From Candidatus Bathyarchaeota archaeon (GTDB taxonomy: Archaea > Thermoproteota > Bathyarchaeia > Bathyarchaeales > Bathycorpusculaceae): DNA of 64,000 bases. The notes beneath the pieces were generated by a model. The model worked only from the letters and a program-made list of their open reading frames with translations, searched no databases and had not been told where the DNA came from. The position numbers and the translations under genes were made by a program. How positions within the stretch are numbered: position 1 is the first letter of the stretch; every line of letters starts with the position of its first letter. The stretch spans positions 186,001 to 250,000 of the forward strand of contig JAOZHX010000022.1 in the NCBI GenBank assembly GCA_026014665.1. Direction: 5' to 3'. Shown here piece by piece: positions 16,611 to 24,627 of the stretch.

Positions 16611-17008
16611 TGGTTTCGAAGCCTCCTCTGCACGCAACGGCTGCGGTTGAACGTGGTTTTCTCACTTTTGGCTTTCTCGTTGATGGTGAAGCTGTTGAGC
16701 AACACCTTTGCCTCGTTAGCGTCGACATAGCTTTTCGCCACGACGGTTGCGCTTGTTGCCCATGACAGCGGCACGGCGGTGTAGTCGATATCAAAGAGCC
16801 CGTCGCTGTAACGAAAACAGTTCTGAGCCAAAATCACATGCTCCCTCCGCTTCCCAAGCACGCCGATGAACACGCCCCAGCTCTTCACGGGCACGTCGAT
16901 GCCTCCTATGCCGTTACTTAAGCTCTTGCCGATGCTGGCATCACACCACTCGATACAGACAAGATCACCTGCAACTAAACTTTTCACTTGATTGATTACT
17001 TCCTTCAA
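16607..17008 (-). CDS. Hypothetical protein, first gene of the terminase-like operon
   Basis: I do not recognise a family. From TTG 17008 the product is 133 residues: MKEVINQVKSLVAGDLVCIE, a beta-rich middle (WGVFIGVLGKRREHVILAQN, GLFDIDYTAVPLSWA) and a basic tail (KSEKTTFNRSRCVQRRLRNH). GTG at 16987 is another possible start. The beta-strand pattern suggests a small SH3- or barrel-like fold rather than an enzyme. A TATA element at 17041-17052 lies the right distance upstream. Confidence 0.55.
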   Translation of the reverse strand: MKEVINQVKSLVAGDLVCIEWCDASIGKSLSNGIGGIDVPVKSWGVFIGVLGKRREHVILAQNCFRYSDGLFDIDYTAVPLSWATSATVVAKSYVDANEAKVLLNSFTINEKAKSEKTTFNRSRCVQRRLRNH

Positions 17009-17012
17009 AGTC

Positions 17013-17056
17013 CCTTCTTCCTCAGAAGAAGTGAGGCATTATCTTAAATATAAATA
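17013..17056 (-). promoter_or_regulatory. Promoter of the terminase-like operon with short palindrome
   Basis: On the minus strand TATTTATATTTAAG (about 17042-17056) is a strong TATA element. Between it and the first start codon lies the inverted repeat CCTCA-TGAGG (17020-17024 and 17032-17036), near the expected transcription start, a possible operator. Confidence 0.4.
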
Positions 17057-17105
17057 CTCACGAAATTCACCAATTCACAAATAAATTGTAAAATTCATCA
17101 ATTAA

Positions 17106-17330
17106 TCAAATTGGCAAGATTGCTTTTGAGAAGTCATCGCAGACATTTCGATGACCGATAAAGAGAACTCTACCTTCGTTTTTATCGTTATAGCTTTTGA
17201 AGATTGCTCGGTAGTCTCCTGCTCTTATCTTCGCGTAATCTGATGGACGCAGTGATTCCCCGACTTTGTAGGGGGTCGCCTTCAAGTTCGCCAACGCCTT
17301 CTTAATTCTTGCCTTGTTGACTTCAGAAAA
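17106..17330 (-). pseudogene. RelE/ParE-family toxin remnant
   Basis: The last about 72 residues match the RelE core: NKARIKKALANLKATPY, LRPSDYAKIRAGDYRAIF and VLFIGHRN, ending FSKAILPI. The frame runs on upstream to 17558, but those residues are Cys-rich and not toxin-like. The missing first helix seems to continue in another frame (FAASFLKS near 17315), so a frameshift has probably split the gene. No antitoxin is next to it. It sits at the upstream edge of the terminase-like operon. Confidence 0.6.
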
Positions 17331-17516
17331 GAAGCAGCAAAGCAGCATCATACATCCAAAGCCGAGAAGTTCACAAAACAAACACCCAAACACTAAACAA
17401 TCAAGCCTATTTGCAGGAGCAAACACTAATTCAGCATGGCAGCATGAAGTCAGGGTTATTTTGTTTATGGAAGCATTTATGTAGGGTTTTGTTTTAAAAA
17501 ATACTGAAGAATAGTT

Positions 17517-18080
17517 ATGTCTGAACAGATAAGAAGCTTCATAGCATTCGACATGCAAAACGACAGCGTATTAAACAGGCTTGCCGCCGCACAAAGGCTC
17601 CTCATCCAAACCAACGCTGATCTCAAACTCGTTGAACCAGCCAACATCCACATCACCGTCCGTTTTCTGGGTCCAATCAGCCCTGACATGGTGGAGAAAG
17701 TCTATGCAGCCATGAAAAACATAAAATTCACTCCCTTCAACATCCGACTCAATGGTCTAGGCGTATTCCCCACCCTAAACTATCCACGAGTAGTCTGGGC
17801 AGGAATAACCGACGGAGCAAACGAACTCAAAAACATCTTTGAACAACTCGAACCCCAAATCCACGAACTAGGCTTTGCACCCGACCCCAACGGGTTTAGC
17901 CCACACTTAACCATTGCACGAGTTCGATCGGGTGCAAACAAACAACGCTTAGTGGACCTAGTGCAGAAACAGGAAAACTATGATTTCGGCATCGTAAGAG
18001 CCGATTGTTTGAGGCTGAAGCGAAGCCAACTTTCGCCTCGAGGACCCACTTACTCCACACTCCGAGAATATTGCCCATAA
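17517..18080 (+). CDS. thpR: RNA 2',3'-cyclic phosphodiesterase (LigT/2H family)
   Basis: The 187-residue 2H phosphoesterase has both catalytic HxTx motifs, NIHITVRFLG and PHLTIARV, about 120 residues apart. MSEQIRSFIAFDM is the typical start. The family opens 2',3'-cyclic phosphates on RNA, for instance at tRNA half ends, and early work found reversible 2'-5' ligation. It is followed 19 bases later by the CCA-adding enzyme, so the two form a tRNA-repair pair. A TATA-like TTTTAAAAAATAC lies about 25 bases upstream. Confidence 0.93.
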   Translation: MSEQIRSFIAFDMQNDSVLNRLAAAQRLLIQTNADLKLVEPANIHITVRFLGPISPDMVEKVYAAMKNIKFTPFNIRLNGLGVFPTLNYPRVVWAGITDGANELKNIFEQLEPQIHELGFAPDPNGFSPHLTIARVRSGANKQRLVDLVQKQENYDFGIVRADCLRLKRSQLSPRGPTYSTLREYCP

Positions 18081-18099
18081 AAAAGGAAACCTGCCCTAA

Positions 18100-19515
18100 A
18101 TGGAAACCGTAACCCAGCAAATTCTCGCCCAAATCACCCCAAAACCACACGAATACACCAAAGTTAACGCTCTAAGCCGAAAACTCGAACAAAAAATCGC
18201 CAAAATCTGCCAAAACGAAGGCATCCCCGCAAAAATACGCGTGGAAGGTTCAGTAGCTAAAGACACCTGGCTTAGCCAAAACCCAGACATCGATGTTTTC
18301 ATACGCCTCCCCACCTCCATACCAAGAAAAAACTTGGGCGAAGTAGGCTTGCGAATTGCCAAAAAAGCCGCTGGAGACGCCGAACAACTGGAACGGTTTG
18401 CCGAGCACCCCTACCTCGAAATCTTCCTAGAAGGCTACCGCATAGACATCGTACCTTGCTATGACGCTAAACCCGGAGAATGGCAAAGCGCAACCGACCG
18501 AACACCCTACCACACAGACTACATTAAAACACACCTTGACCAGAAACTTCGAAGTGAAGTGCGCTTGCTCAAACAGTTCATGCAAGGCATTGGCGTGTAC
18601 GGTGCAGAAATAAAAGTAGGTGGGTTTAGCGGTTACCTCTGTGAACTCCTCATACTAAAGTACAACTCGTTCGCCGAGGCAATTCATGTTTTTGCCGAAT
18701 ACCATCAACGTTTAGTCATAGACCTCGAAGGGTTTTACGCTGGAAGAGAAAAAGAGCTTGCGCTGCTCTTCCCCGAACCCTTGGTCATAGTCGACCCTGT
18801 TGACAAAGGCAGAAACGTGGCCTCAGCAGTCCAACCCCAAAGACTCTACACCCTAATAGCTGCAGTCAGAGCTTTCCAAAAAAAACCAAGCACCCACTTC
18901 TTTAACCCGCAAAAAACCCACGCGTTGCCACCTGACATCGTAGCCAAAAATCTCAAAACACGCGGGTCCTCAACGCTTTTTTTGGTCCTGCCCAATCTAT
19001 CAACTGTCCCAGACGTGTTGTGGGGGCAACTTTACCGCACGAAACGATCCCTACGCAAACTCCTCGAAACTAACGATTTTGTCGTCCTCAAAGATGCGGT
19101 TTGGAGCAACGAACGCTCCCTCAACACATTCGTGTTCGAACTCAAAGAGCACACGTTACCCAACATCGCAAAGCATATAGGACCTCCCCTTGAACGGAAA
19201 GCTGAATGCGACAAGTTCCTATCCAAATGGGTTGGCGACAACCGAGTCGTTTCAGGACCCTACATTGAAAAAAACCGCTGGGTTGTTTTGGTTTCACGCA
19301 AAATCATCGATGCCTCAGCACTGTTTAGAGAGAAACTTGTAGACGACGGCGGCAAAAAGACGGGCGTTGCTGGATTAATCGCTAAAGCCATCAAAGAAGA
19401 CTTCAAAGTTTTAGTTAACGAAGAGATTTTAAAGGTCTACGTGGAAAACTCGGACTTCGCCGTTTTTCTAACCGAATTCCTCCTCGCGAAGCCGTTTTGG
19501 TTAATAGCCAAGTAG
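18100..19515 (+). CDS. cca: CCA tRNA nucleotidyltransferase, archaeal class I
   Basis: The 471-residue enzyme adds or repairs the 3' CCA end of tRNA. The nucleotidyltransferase signature RVEGSVAKDTWLSQNPDIDV has GS and the DxD metal ligands. YRIDIVPCY holds the third carboxylate, and RTPYHTDYI and GFSGYLCELLIL belong to the central and tail domains. The length fits archaeal class I enzymes. It lies directly behind thpR on the same strand and overlaps the convergent uppP by 15 bases. Confidence 0.96.
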   Translation: METVTQQILAQITPKPHEYTKVNALSRKLEQKIAKICQNEGIPAKIRVEGSVAKDTWLSQNPDIDVFIRLPTSIPRKNLGEVGLRIAKKAAGDAEQLERFAEHPYLEIFLEGYRIDIVPCYDAKPGEWQSATDRTPYHTDYIKTHLDQKLRSEVRLLKQFMQGIGVYGAEIKVGGFSGYLCELLILKYNSFAEAIHVFAEYHQRLVIDLEGFYAGREKELALLFPEPLVIVDPVDKGRNVASAVQPQRLYTLIAAVRAFQKKPSTHFFNPQKTHALPPDIVAKNLKTRGSSTLFLVLPNLSTVPDVLWGQLYRTKRSLRKLLETNDFVVLKDAVWSNERSLNTFVFELKEHTLPNIAKHIGPPLERKAECDKFLSKWVGDNRVVSGPYIEKNRWVVLVSRKIIDASALFREKLVDDGGKKTGVAGLIAKAIKEDFKVLVNEEILKVYVENSDFAVFLTEFLLAKPFWLIAK

Positions 19516-20292
19516 AGACAAAACTACAAGTGCTAACCCAATAATTAGGCAGTAGATGAAAAAAAGGTAAAACTTTTTCGCTGCCAACGTCTTCCAAAGC
19601 ACTCTTAACGCCAAAAAGCTCACAGCGACCGTAACTAGCAGCGCCGCCGCTACATCGAATCCGCTGATGCCAGCTAATGAAAACGCATTTTGCTCCTGAT
19701 ACAGCGTTAAACCCAATGCCCCGATGACTGCTGGAACCGAAAGCAGAAAAGAGTATTTGTAGGCAACCTCCTTTTTTACGCCCACTAGCAGGGCTACGGC
19801 GATGGTAAAGCCACTTCTAGATATGCTAGGGATGATAGATATGCCCTGCATGGTGCCGATGAGGAGCGCCGCCGGCATGCTTACGCTGCCTTTGTGCTCT
19901 ACCCCGAACTTTGAGGCAAAAAGCACAACCGCACTAACGATGAATCCTACCCCCAAAAACAGCAGCGAGTTGAAGTAGGCATCCAATTGGTTTCCAAACA
20001 GCACAGCAATTACCGCTGTAGGTATGGAACCCACGATGATGGGCACGATTAACTTGCCATCTTCCGATTGAAAGTTTCGACGCCACAGGGCATACAGGAC
20101 ATTCTTGATGGTGCCTCGAAAATAAATCAGAATCACCAAGAGGGTTCCAACATGCAACGTGACGTCGAAGAGCGAGGGAACCGTTAAGTTGAAAAAATGT
20201 TCTGCAAGCCTAAGATGGCCAGTGCTGGATATTGGTAACCACTCAGTTACACCCTGAATAAAGCCCAACACTACCGATTGCAACAGGTCCAT
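19501..20292 (-). CDS. uppP: Undecaprenyl-diphosphatase-like lipid phosphatase
   Basis: The 263-residue integral membrane protein of the BacA/UppP family has the active-site motifs GFIQGVTEWLPISSTGHL and PSISRSGFT, with about eight hydrophobic helices. In bacteria it removes a phosphate from undecaprenyl diphosphate. In archaea the likely substrate is a dolichyl or polyprenyl diphosphate recycled from N-glycosylation. That fits the many secreted, NxT-rich proteins and the GT39-type enzyme in this window. Confidence 0.94.
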   Translation of the reverse strand: MDLLQSVVLGFIQGVTEWLPISSTGHLRLAEHFFNLTVPSLFDVTLHVGTLLVILIYFRGTIKNVLYALWRRNFQSEDGKLIVPIIVGSIPTAVIAVLFGNQLDAYFNSLLFLGVGFIVSAVVLFASKFGVEHKGSVSMPAALLIGTMQGISIIPSISRSGFTIAVALLVGVKKEVAYKYSFLLSVPAVIGALGLTLYQEQNAFSLAGISGFDVAAALLVTVAVSFLALRVLWKTLAAKKFYLFFIYCLIIGLALVVLSLLGY

Positions 20293-20343
20293 TCAAATCG
20301 CTGTATGTGGTGTCGATTATTGTATTTAAGTTAACTTGTATCG

Positions 20344-21498
20344 TTACTGGGTGACAGAGTGGTACCAACTGATGATGTATTCAGGCAGGTTAAGCCCCCG
20401 CTGCCCCAAGCGCTCTGCCAATTTTACAGGTAACGGACTAAGCACGTAGGCAGCGCGTGTATAGAACCGTCTAGGAGTGCTGGGTTTAACTTCTTCAGGC
20501 AGTATGATTTTTAAGTCGGCTTTCTTGGCAAGGGTTGATTCCGCATTACCAGTTATGGCAAAAACAGTGCCCGCAAATTTTTTGATAACATCAGCCCAAA
20601 TTATGACGGGGCGAGTTTCGCCTGAGAAAGAGAGCAGAATTTCTAGGTCGCCAGCTCTAGGATGCGGCGTGTTGACGCCTCGCGTGATGTAAACATTGTC
20701 CCCTAGGAAACTCTTGATGTGGAAGAGTCTTACGCCTGTCATTTTGGCGATTTCGTTGGCAGTGCCTTTTCCGCCCAAGAAGAGGTTCGTTCGTTTTTCA
20801 AGTAGGTCCACAAGTTGGGTGTAGGTTTCAGAGTTGACGTTTGTGTCTATCATGTCGCCTATTTTTTGAAATTCTTCTTCGCAAAGGCGATAGACATCGT
20901 CGACTTCGAGGTTGCGGAAAATGGCTTCAATCATGCTGTTGAGGAGTTCAAGCGTGCCAAGTTCGAAGATGTCGCCCATCATTCCAGTTTCGCTGTATTC
21001 GGTTCCAGGTTTGGATTTGCCTCGCCCTTTAATTTGGACCACGTTTCCGTACTTGGCGGTGATTTCGGCAAGGGGCGATTCTGGAGCAGACGTAAGGAGA
21101 CCCATAGAAAAGTGATTGGTTTTCTTTTCTTCGATGTATCTGGCTAAGTCCTGTGCCATGACTAGCGGGTCATCACTGTAACCGCTACCGCTGTTCATAA
21201 GAAGGATTGTTTTCTTGTAGCGCCGCTCCAAGTCAGGCGCGGCATCATACATGCTTTTGCCTGGGAAACCAGGGTCGTCAGGGGTGAGGACGACTTTGTT
21301 GCGCCATCCAGCTTGAGCCAATGCAATCTGGCTCATAGCCGCATTGAGTGAATAGAGGGATCTGCCTGATCCTCCGCAGATAACGCAATCGGCGGCTTTT
21401 AGTTCGTCGTAAAGAGGCGATAGTTCGCGTCGTTTAATGTTGAGGATGTTTTCTTGGATTTTGTTGACGTATCCGATAGTGCTGATTTTGCTTTTCAT
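20344..21498 (-). CDS. Double SIS-domain sugar-phosphate-binding protein
   Basis: The 384-residue protein has two SIS folds. The first (residues 30-190) contains VICGGSGRSLYSLNAAMSQI and TILLMNSGSGYSDD. The second (210-340) contains NLFLGGKGTANEIAKMTGVR and ILLSFSGETRPV, then VFAITGNAESTLAKKAD, close to 6-phospho-3-hexuloisomerases. SIS proteins isomerise or sense phosphosugars. The duplicated form resembles GlmS/Pgi-like arrangements but lacks the glutaminase domain. Isomerase against regulator cannot be decided. Upstream bases 21499-21760 hold only the divergent promoters. Confidence 0.75.
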   Translation of the reverse strand: MKSKISTIGYVNKIQENILNIKRRELSPLYDELKAADCVICGGSGRSLYSLNAAMSQIALAQAGWRNKVVLTPDDPGFPGKSMYDAAPDLERRYKKTILLMNSGSGYSDDPLVMAQDLARYIEEKKTNHFSMGLLTSAPESPLAEITAKYGNVVQIKGRGKSKPGTEYSETGMMGDIFELGTLELLNSMIEAIFRNLEVDDVYRLCEEEFQKIGDMIDTNVNSETYTQLVDLLEKRTNLFLGGKGTANEIAKMTGVRLFHIKSFLGDNVYITRGVNTPHPRAGDLEILLSFSGETRPVIIWADVIKKFAGTVFAITGNAESTLAKKADLKIILPEEVKPSTPRRFYTRAAYVLSPLPVKLAERLGQRGLNLPEYIISWYHSVTQ

Positions 21499-21712
21499 GG
21501 TGATGGCGCCTTCCCAGTTCAGAGAGATTCAATGATTGGCTATATTATCCTTGCGCTTACGGTTTGAGGTTTGCTGGTGATATAGCGGTCGGCATCCCAT
21601 AGTAATCGCATGTAAACTGCACAGAAAAATGGTTCATGGCTTAATTCTATCTTTAAAAATGATGTTTAGTTTTGTTTGGAGAAGCCTTTGGGAAATTCAT
21701 TGTTGATCGTAA

Positions 21713-21727
21713 ATGTTTATATTTAAA
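21713..21727 (+). promoter_or_regulatory. Promoter of the DUF2284 gene
   Basis: TGTTTATATTTAAAG is a consensus-like archaeal TATA element. It predicts a transcription start near 21745, about 15 bases before ATG, so the leader is very short. Confidence 0.5.
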
Positions 21728-21760
21728 GTTGCAATCAAGGCAGCCAACAGTGAAACGTAA

Positions 21761-22396
21761 ATGTCCTCACAGAAAGGAGCGGAAAAATTCGGTTTCCTAG
21801 TAAAATTAGCACTTGAAAAAGGAGCAGCGGACGCCAAAATCATCCCTGCCAGCAAAGTTGTAGTGGAAGACCGCGTCGTACTCAAATGTAAAGTCGGCTG
21901 TAACCATTACGGCAAAACCCTCGCTTGTCCACCCTATACTCCTAGCGCCGAAGAGTTCCGCAAAATCGTTAGCGAATACAGCTACGCAATGTTCATGAAG
22001 TTCACCTCAAACGCCCAAGCCGAACCTGAAGTTCTGGCGAAGTTGATGGTGGCAGAAACTGACCCTGCTGTCCCACAAGAAATCAAAGAGCAAGCGTCGA
22101 AGTTTTGGCAGACTTGGAGGGATGACAAACGCAAGATGTTGCAGAGCGTGGTTGATTTGGAGAAAGCTGCCATGAAGGAAGGGTACAGTTTAGCACTCTC
22201 ATTTATTTCAGGGCACTGCCAACTGTGCGAAAAATGCAACATAGAAACAAAGATTTGTCGCCACCCTGAGCTTGCACGGTGGTCGGAAGATGCAGTGGGC
22301 GTAAACGTAAAGAAAACAGCAGCGAACGCTGGAATACTGGTTACGTTTCCTTTCGCTAAGAGCCCGGAGTCTTTTGCACTACTGCTGATCGATTAA
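21761..22396 (+). CDS. DUF2284 metal-binding protein
   Basis: The 211-residue cytoplasmic protein has the Cys pattern of the DUF2284 family: CKVGCNHYGKTLACPPYTP near residues 45-65 and a ferredoxin-like C-terminal cluster SGHCQLCEKCNIETKICRHP. Seven or more cysteines suggest an iron-sulfur cluster or another metal. The family is frequent in anaerobic archaea and its function is unknown. It shows a strong promoter of its own and is followed 25 bases later by a PIN-like gene on the same strand. Confidence 0.85.
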   Translation: MSSQKGAEKFGFLVKLALEKGAADAKIIPASKVVVEDRVVLKCKVGCNHYGKTLACPPYTPSAEEFRKIVSEYSYAMFMKFTSNAQAEPEVLAKLMVAETDPAVPQEIKEQASKFWQTWRDDKRKMLQSVVDLEKAAMKEGYSLALSFISGHCQLCEKCNIETKICRHPELARWSEDAVGVNVKKTAANAGILVTFPFAKSPESFALLLID

Positions 22397-22442
22397 TCAG
22401 CAAGGTAAAGCTCTAAATATTATGGGCAAGAAAGAGAGGGGC

Positions 22443-22712
22443 ATGAAGCTTCTCCTTGATGAGATGTACGCTGGCTTAAAAGAATATTTTGAAGCCTTAG
22501 GCTATCAAGTTGTGACGGCACAGGAGGCTGGATTAAAAGCCGCCAAAGACCGGGATGTTGCAGAATATGCAGGCAAACATGGGTTGGTACTTGTAACTCA
22601 GGACCAAAAATCTGCTGAATTGGCAGAGTTGCTCGGCGCTAAATGTGTATTTATTTCCAACTTGATGATTGCCAAGCTTGTTGATCAAAAGATCAAGGAG
22701 CAAACGCATTAA
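22443..22712 (+). CDS. PIN-like (DUF5615/Mut7-C type) small protein
   Basis: ATG 22443 (MKLLLDEMYAG) follows a GAGAGGGG ribosome-binding site and is preferred over the in-frame ATG at 22422. The 89 residues show the shortened PIN fold: LLLDEMYAG with the first Asp, GYQVVTAQEAGL, KDRDVAEYAG with a second acidic group, VLVTQDQKSAEL with a third, and CVFISN. These proteins resemble toxin nucleases of VapC-like modules. No clear antitoxin lies beside it. Confidence 0.78.
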   Translation: MKLLLDEMYAGLKEYFEALGYQVVTAQEAGLKAAKDRDVAEYAGKHGLVLVTQDQKSAELAELLGAKCVFISNLMIAKLVDQKIKEQTH

Positions 22713-23269
22713 AAACTAATGTGCCGCAAATACTTATTCCACAAATATGCCGCGGCATACCCTGCTGTTGCACCCGTTGCTGGACCCAAAAAGAGGACAA
22801 GTGCATCCAGCATGGGACTACGATGCACAAACAAGCTCAAATATGAAGTGCTATGCGCAAGGTCGGTGAATTGGGGAAGAATAGCGAACGCTGAGTAGCT
22901 CGCTACAGCAATCAATAAGGTTGCAAGAGCCATAGCTACCACCAGTCGGTTTCTGTTTACGCCTTCTCGTGAACCTTTGATTTTAAATGCAAGCAGGAAT
23001 GAATCCACGAATACGCCGAATAGGAAAGCAAAAAAGAATGTGAATGGACCCAACGCTGGGCTGGCAAGCGCCGTTAGGAGTCCGCCGACTGCACCCACGT
23101 ACATGGCGCCGATTTTTCGCACAAACAACCCGCTCAACGCCAGCAGTACGGCTTGCACTACAATCATGAGGTAGTTTATGGGAGGCGGCAAGAACACGTT
23201 CGCAACAAAGATTACAGCGCCGAAGAGTGCAATTATGAATAGTCGCTGGAGCCGCTGCATCCAAATCAC
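22709..23269 (-). CDS. Integral membrane protein, ECF S-component-like
   Basis: The 186-residue protein has five or six hydrophobic helices and few charges: LFIIALFGAVIFVANVF, INYLMIVVQAVLLALSGLF, MYVGAVGGLLTALASPAL, FTFFFAFLFGVFVDSFLL and VVAMALATLLIAVASY. Length, helix count and the early G-x-x-x-G packing recall substrate-binding S components of ECF transporters. The substrate is unknown and no ATPase or T component is adjacent. The stop overlaps the end of the PIN-like gene by 4 bases, tail to tail. Confidence 0.55.
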   Translation of the reverse strand: MIWMQRLQRLFIIALFGAVIFVANVFLPPPINYLMIVVQAVLLALSGLFVRKIGAMYVGAVGGLLTALASPALGPFTFFFAFLFGVFVDSFLLAFKIKGSREGVNRNRLVVAMALATLLIAVASYSAFAILPQFTDLAHSTSYLSLFVHRSPMLDALVLFLGPATGATAGYAAAYLWNKYLRHISF

Positions 23270-23353
23270 CCAATTACCCTTATAGACGACGCGATGGATT
23301 TAAAAACCTATATTTTCCAGAACCGATTAATCGTTGCTGCGGGAAGGAAAAAT

Positions 23354-23722
23354 ATGTTGCGATGTCAACGTTGTGGTGCAAACATTCCAGAAAGCCAAGC
23401 GACCAATTTAGAGGGCAAAGTCCTTTGCGAAGATTGCTGTTTTGACCTCCTCAACCCACCGAAAGCCTGCGACCCCCTAGCAGTGTCATCAACGCTCTCC
23501 ATCCGAAAGCAACTTGGGCAAAAGGGAACGGACGGTTTATCGCAAATGCAAAAATTAATCTATGATACAGTGGTTCACCGAGGAGAAATAAGCAAAGATG
23601 AACTCATGTCAACATTGCATCTGACACCTGAAAGTTTAGAGCGGGAGTTTGCGGTCCTACGCCACTGTGAATTGTTGCGTGCATTCAAAAAAGACAGTAA
23701 AGTATATTTCGTTAAATATTAA
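23354..23722 (+). CDS. Zinc-ribbon winged-helix protein
   Basis: The frame opens at 23294, but ATG 23354 has GGAAGGAAAA before it and starts MLRCQRCGANIPESQ. The 122 residues hold a zinc ribbon (CQRCG near the start, then CEDCCFD) and a winged helix (MQKLIYDTVVHRGEISKDEL, then LREFAVLRHCELLRAFKK in looser form). Such proteins are small archaeal transcription factors. No target can be inferred. Confidence 0.7.
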   Translation: MLRCQRCGANIPESQATNLEGKVLCEDCCFDLLNPPKACDPLAVSSTLSIRKQLGQKGTDGLSQMQKLIYDTVVHRGEISKDELMSTLHLTPESLEREFAVLRHCELLRAFKKDSKVYFVKY

Positions 23723-23851
23723 AATCAGACTAAGGGTTACTTGCTTTATGTCCATTGCAAATTTTAACGGAAAGTTATAAATGTCAAGCTATAATAATGA
23801 ATAGACTATACATTAATTAACATTTATAAGTTAAAAAGGAGAAAAGACGAA

Positions 23852-24604
23852 TTGAGCACTCACGCAGAAGATCTTAAACTTCGATTAATGACCATAGAGC
23901 TTCTCAGGACAGCAAAATACAAGCGAAACATCACCTACCGCGAATTAGCAACAAAAACAGGCTTACCCGTCACGGTATTAAGCCGATACGCTAAAGGCCA
24001 TGTCCTGCCAAACACCAGCCGAGCTAAACAGCTCTGGCGTGTCTTAACTAAGCTTGTCGGGTTAGAAGCAGAATTGCGTAGTCGAATAAAATTCGACGAT
24101 ATTGGATACTTCGATAACACTGAAATCGTGGGTGACTACAACATCCTTCAGCAGGCTGCCAACTATGCACTCGCCAATTTTGCAGGCAAACGCGTAACAA
24201 AAATCTTAACCGCAGCCACCGACGGCATACCATTAGCCACGATGGTTGCAAACGCACTTGGAGTAAACCTGATTGTGGCTAAGCGTAACAAGGAAGTCGG
24301 CGTCAAAGCCTTCCTTGAAGAGACCTACATTTTGGGTCGTGATTCAGGCGTAACAGTCACATTATACATTCCCAAGGAATGCATCAAGAAACGTGACAGC
24401 GTGCTAGTTGTGGATGACATGATTAAGAGCGGAGAAACCCAAGAAGCACTTGTCAACCTCGTTAAGAAATCTAAAGCAGAGGTTTCAGGGATATTCTCTC
24501 TTATCGCTGTAGGTGAAGAATGGAAGAAACGCCTCAAATCGGGTGAAGACTCCCCTGTCGAAGTCGTCACGCAACTCAAATCGCCCTTTGACACCTCCAA
24601 TTAA
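23852..24604 (+). CDS. HTH-phosphoribosyltransferase regulator (GfcR-like)
   Basis: A TTG start at 23852 follows AAAAAGGAG. Residues 15-75 form an HTH (ITYRELATKTGLPVTVLSRYA). Residues 100-230 form a type I phosphoribosyltransferase with ILTAATDGIPLATMVANALG and the PRPP loop VLVVDDMIKSGET. Archaeal GfcR of this architecture is a sugar-pathway transcription regulator, and relatives resemble purine PRTs. Its place 24 bases before mtnA suggests control of, or work in, ribose-phosphate or methylthioadenosine salvage. The effector is not known. Confidence 0.82.
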   Translation: MSTHAEDLKLRLMTIELLRTAKYKRNITYRELATKTGLPVTVLSRYAKGHVLPNTSRAKQLWRVLTKLVGLEAELRSRIKFDDIGYFDNTEIVGDYNILQQAANYALANFAGKRVTKILTAATDGIPLATMVANALGVNLIVAKRNKEVGVKAFLEETYILGRDSGVTVTLYIPKECIKKRDSVLVVDDMIKSGETQEALVNLVKKSKAEVSGIFSLIAVGEEWKKRLKSGEDSPVEVVTQLKSPFDTSN

Positions 24605-24627
24605 ACCGATCCATCGAGGCATGTAAG

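Noticed and set aside
17331-17558. N-terminal extension of the RelE frame to 150 residues
   Set aside because: The extra residues are Cys-rich, not RelE-like, and overlap the thpR start on the other strand.
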